Source of the DNA: Eutreptiella sp. 'Long Island Sound 2002'
Lineage: Eukaryota; Euglenozoa; Euglenophyceae; Eutreptiales; Eutreptiaceae
Assembly (NCBI GenBank): GCA_964036045.1
Contig: OZ038398.1
Span: 23,430,052-23,494,051 of the forward strand
Length of the DNA: 64,000 nt
Direction: 5' to 3'
Part shown: one piece after another, positions 63,691 to 64,000 of the stretch
Position numbering within the stretch: position 1 is the first letter of the stretch
Layout of the letters: every line of letters starts with the position of its first letter
Notes under the pieces: generated by a model
What the model saw: the letters and a program-made list of their open reading frames with translations, nothing else
Databases searched by the model: none
Told to the model about the DNA's origin: nothing
Position numbers and translations under genes: made by a program

Positions 63691-64000
63691 ACCGGCTTAC
63701 AAACATGTCGTCGCACGCTCTTGACCACAAAATGAAGGTCTGGCAAAGGGGGGGGGGGGGCAGACCGGGTTTGCGAGAGTGGGACCGGCACAATGCGCCT
63801 GGCAGTAGTGCACAGGACTGATTGAACGGTTTGTCAGTGACGGCTTGCAAGCGTCCAGTGCCTGCTGCACAGTTGCACGGGATCAGTGTAGCAAACTCCG
63901 CTCAGAAAAACAACTGTGGGTTGTATTGAACATGGCCTTGTCTAGGGGCCCACTAGACATGGCATCCCCATATGAGGGTTTTTTTTTGAAGCATGAAGAT

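Overview
The window is nuclear DNA of a protist with a repeat-rich genome and GT-AG introns. Four points support this. Conserved domains are split across exons separated by 1-4 kb introns, and reading frames rejoin in phase at the splice sites. Most of the remaining sequence is non-LTR retrotransposon debris, inverted-repeat elements, tRNA-like modules and micro/minisatellites. Homopolymer runs of G or C (9-17 nt) recur throughout. A long-form HisG gene indicates an organism that makes its own histidine, for example an alga or another free-living protist. I cannot name a species.

Host genes, all on the + strand: (1) the 3' part of a MAP-kinase-kinase-like gene (exons 5118-5502 and 7394-7521; earlier exons lie outside the window or were not found); (2) a three-exon OTU-family deubiquitinase (14870-15313, 19673-19988, 21010-21416; 388 aa) whose catalytic Asp-Gly-Asn-Cys is created across the second splice junction; (3) ATP phosphoribosyltransferase hisG (43619-44491); (4) a membrane-anchored GT4-like glycosyltransferase (47311-49035); (5) a three-exon ADP-ribosylglycohydrolase-like gene (55811-56176, 57553-57921, 60254-60748; 409 aa). 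Two isolated candidate exons are a cysteine-rich one (28088-28299, +) and one of unknown function (26122-26226, -).

Mobile DNA: a 5'-truncated LINE with zinc finger and RNase H (2205-4465, 12-bp target duplication); an RNase H relic split by a 402-bp inverted-repeat element (about 16.9-18.3 kb); a Harbinger-type DDE transposase fragment followed by zinc-finger and NPPF-methyltransferase-like fragments (25.2-25.95 kb); a 5'-truncated LINE (29385-33415) with an exact 18-bp target duplication; and an old endonuclease-RT-RNase H LINE relic (about 50.9-54.6 kb). Two dispersed copies of an approximately 0.7-kb inverted-repeat element lie at 46188-46863 and 59299-60052, and a 0.33-kb inverted-repeat element carrying a minisatellite lies at 49850-50180.

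The most striking structure is a head-to-tail array of a 2,899-bp unit (28492 to about 42121; three full copies and a partial fourth). Each full unit ends in an A11 run and carries two opposed tRNA-like modules and a conserved 161-codon ORF. The first unit is interrupted by the 29385-33415 LINE.

The host genes do not form a pathway. They share only a neighbourhood and a habit of carrying transposon-filled introns.
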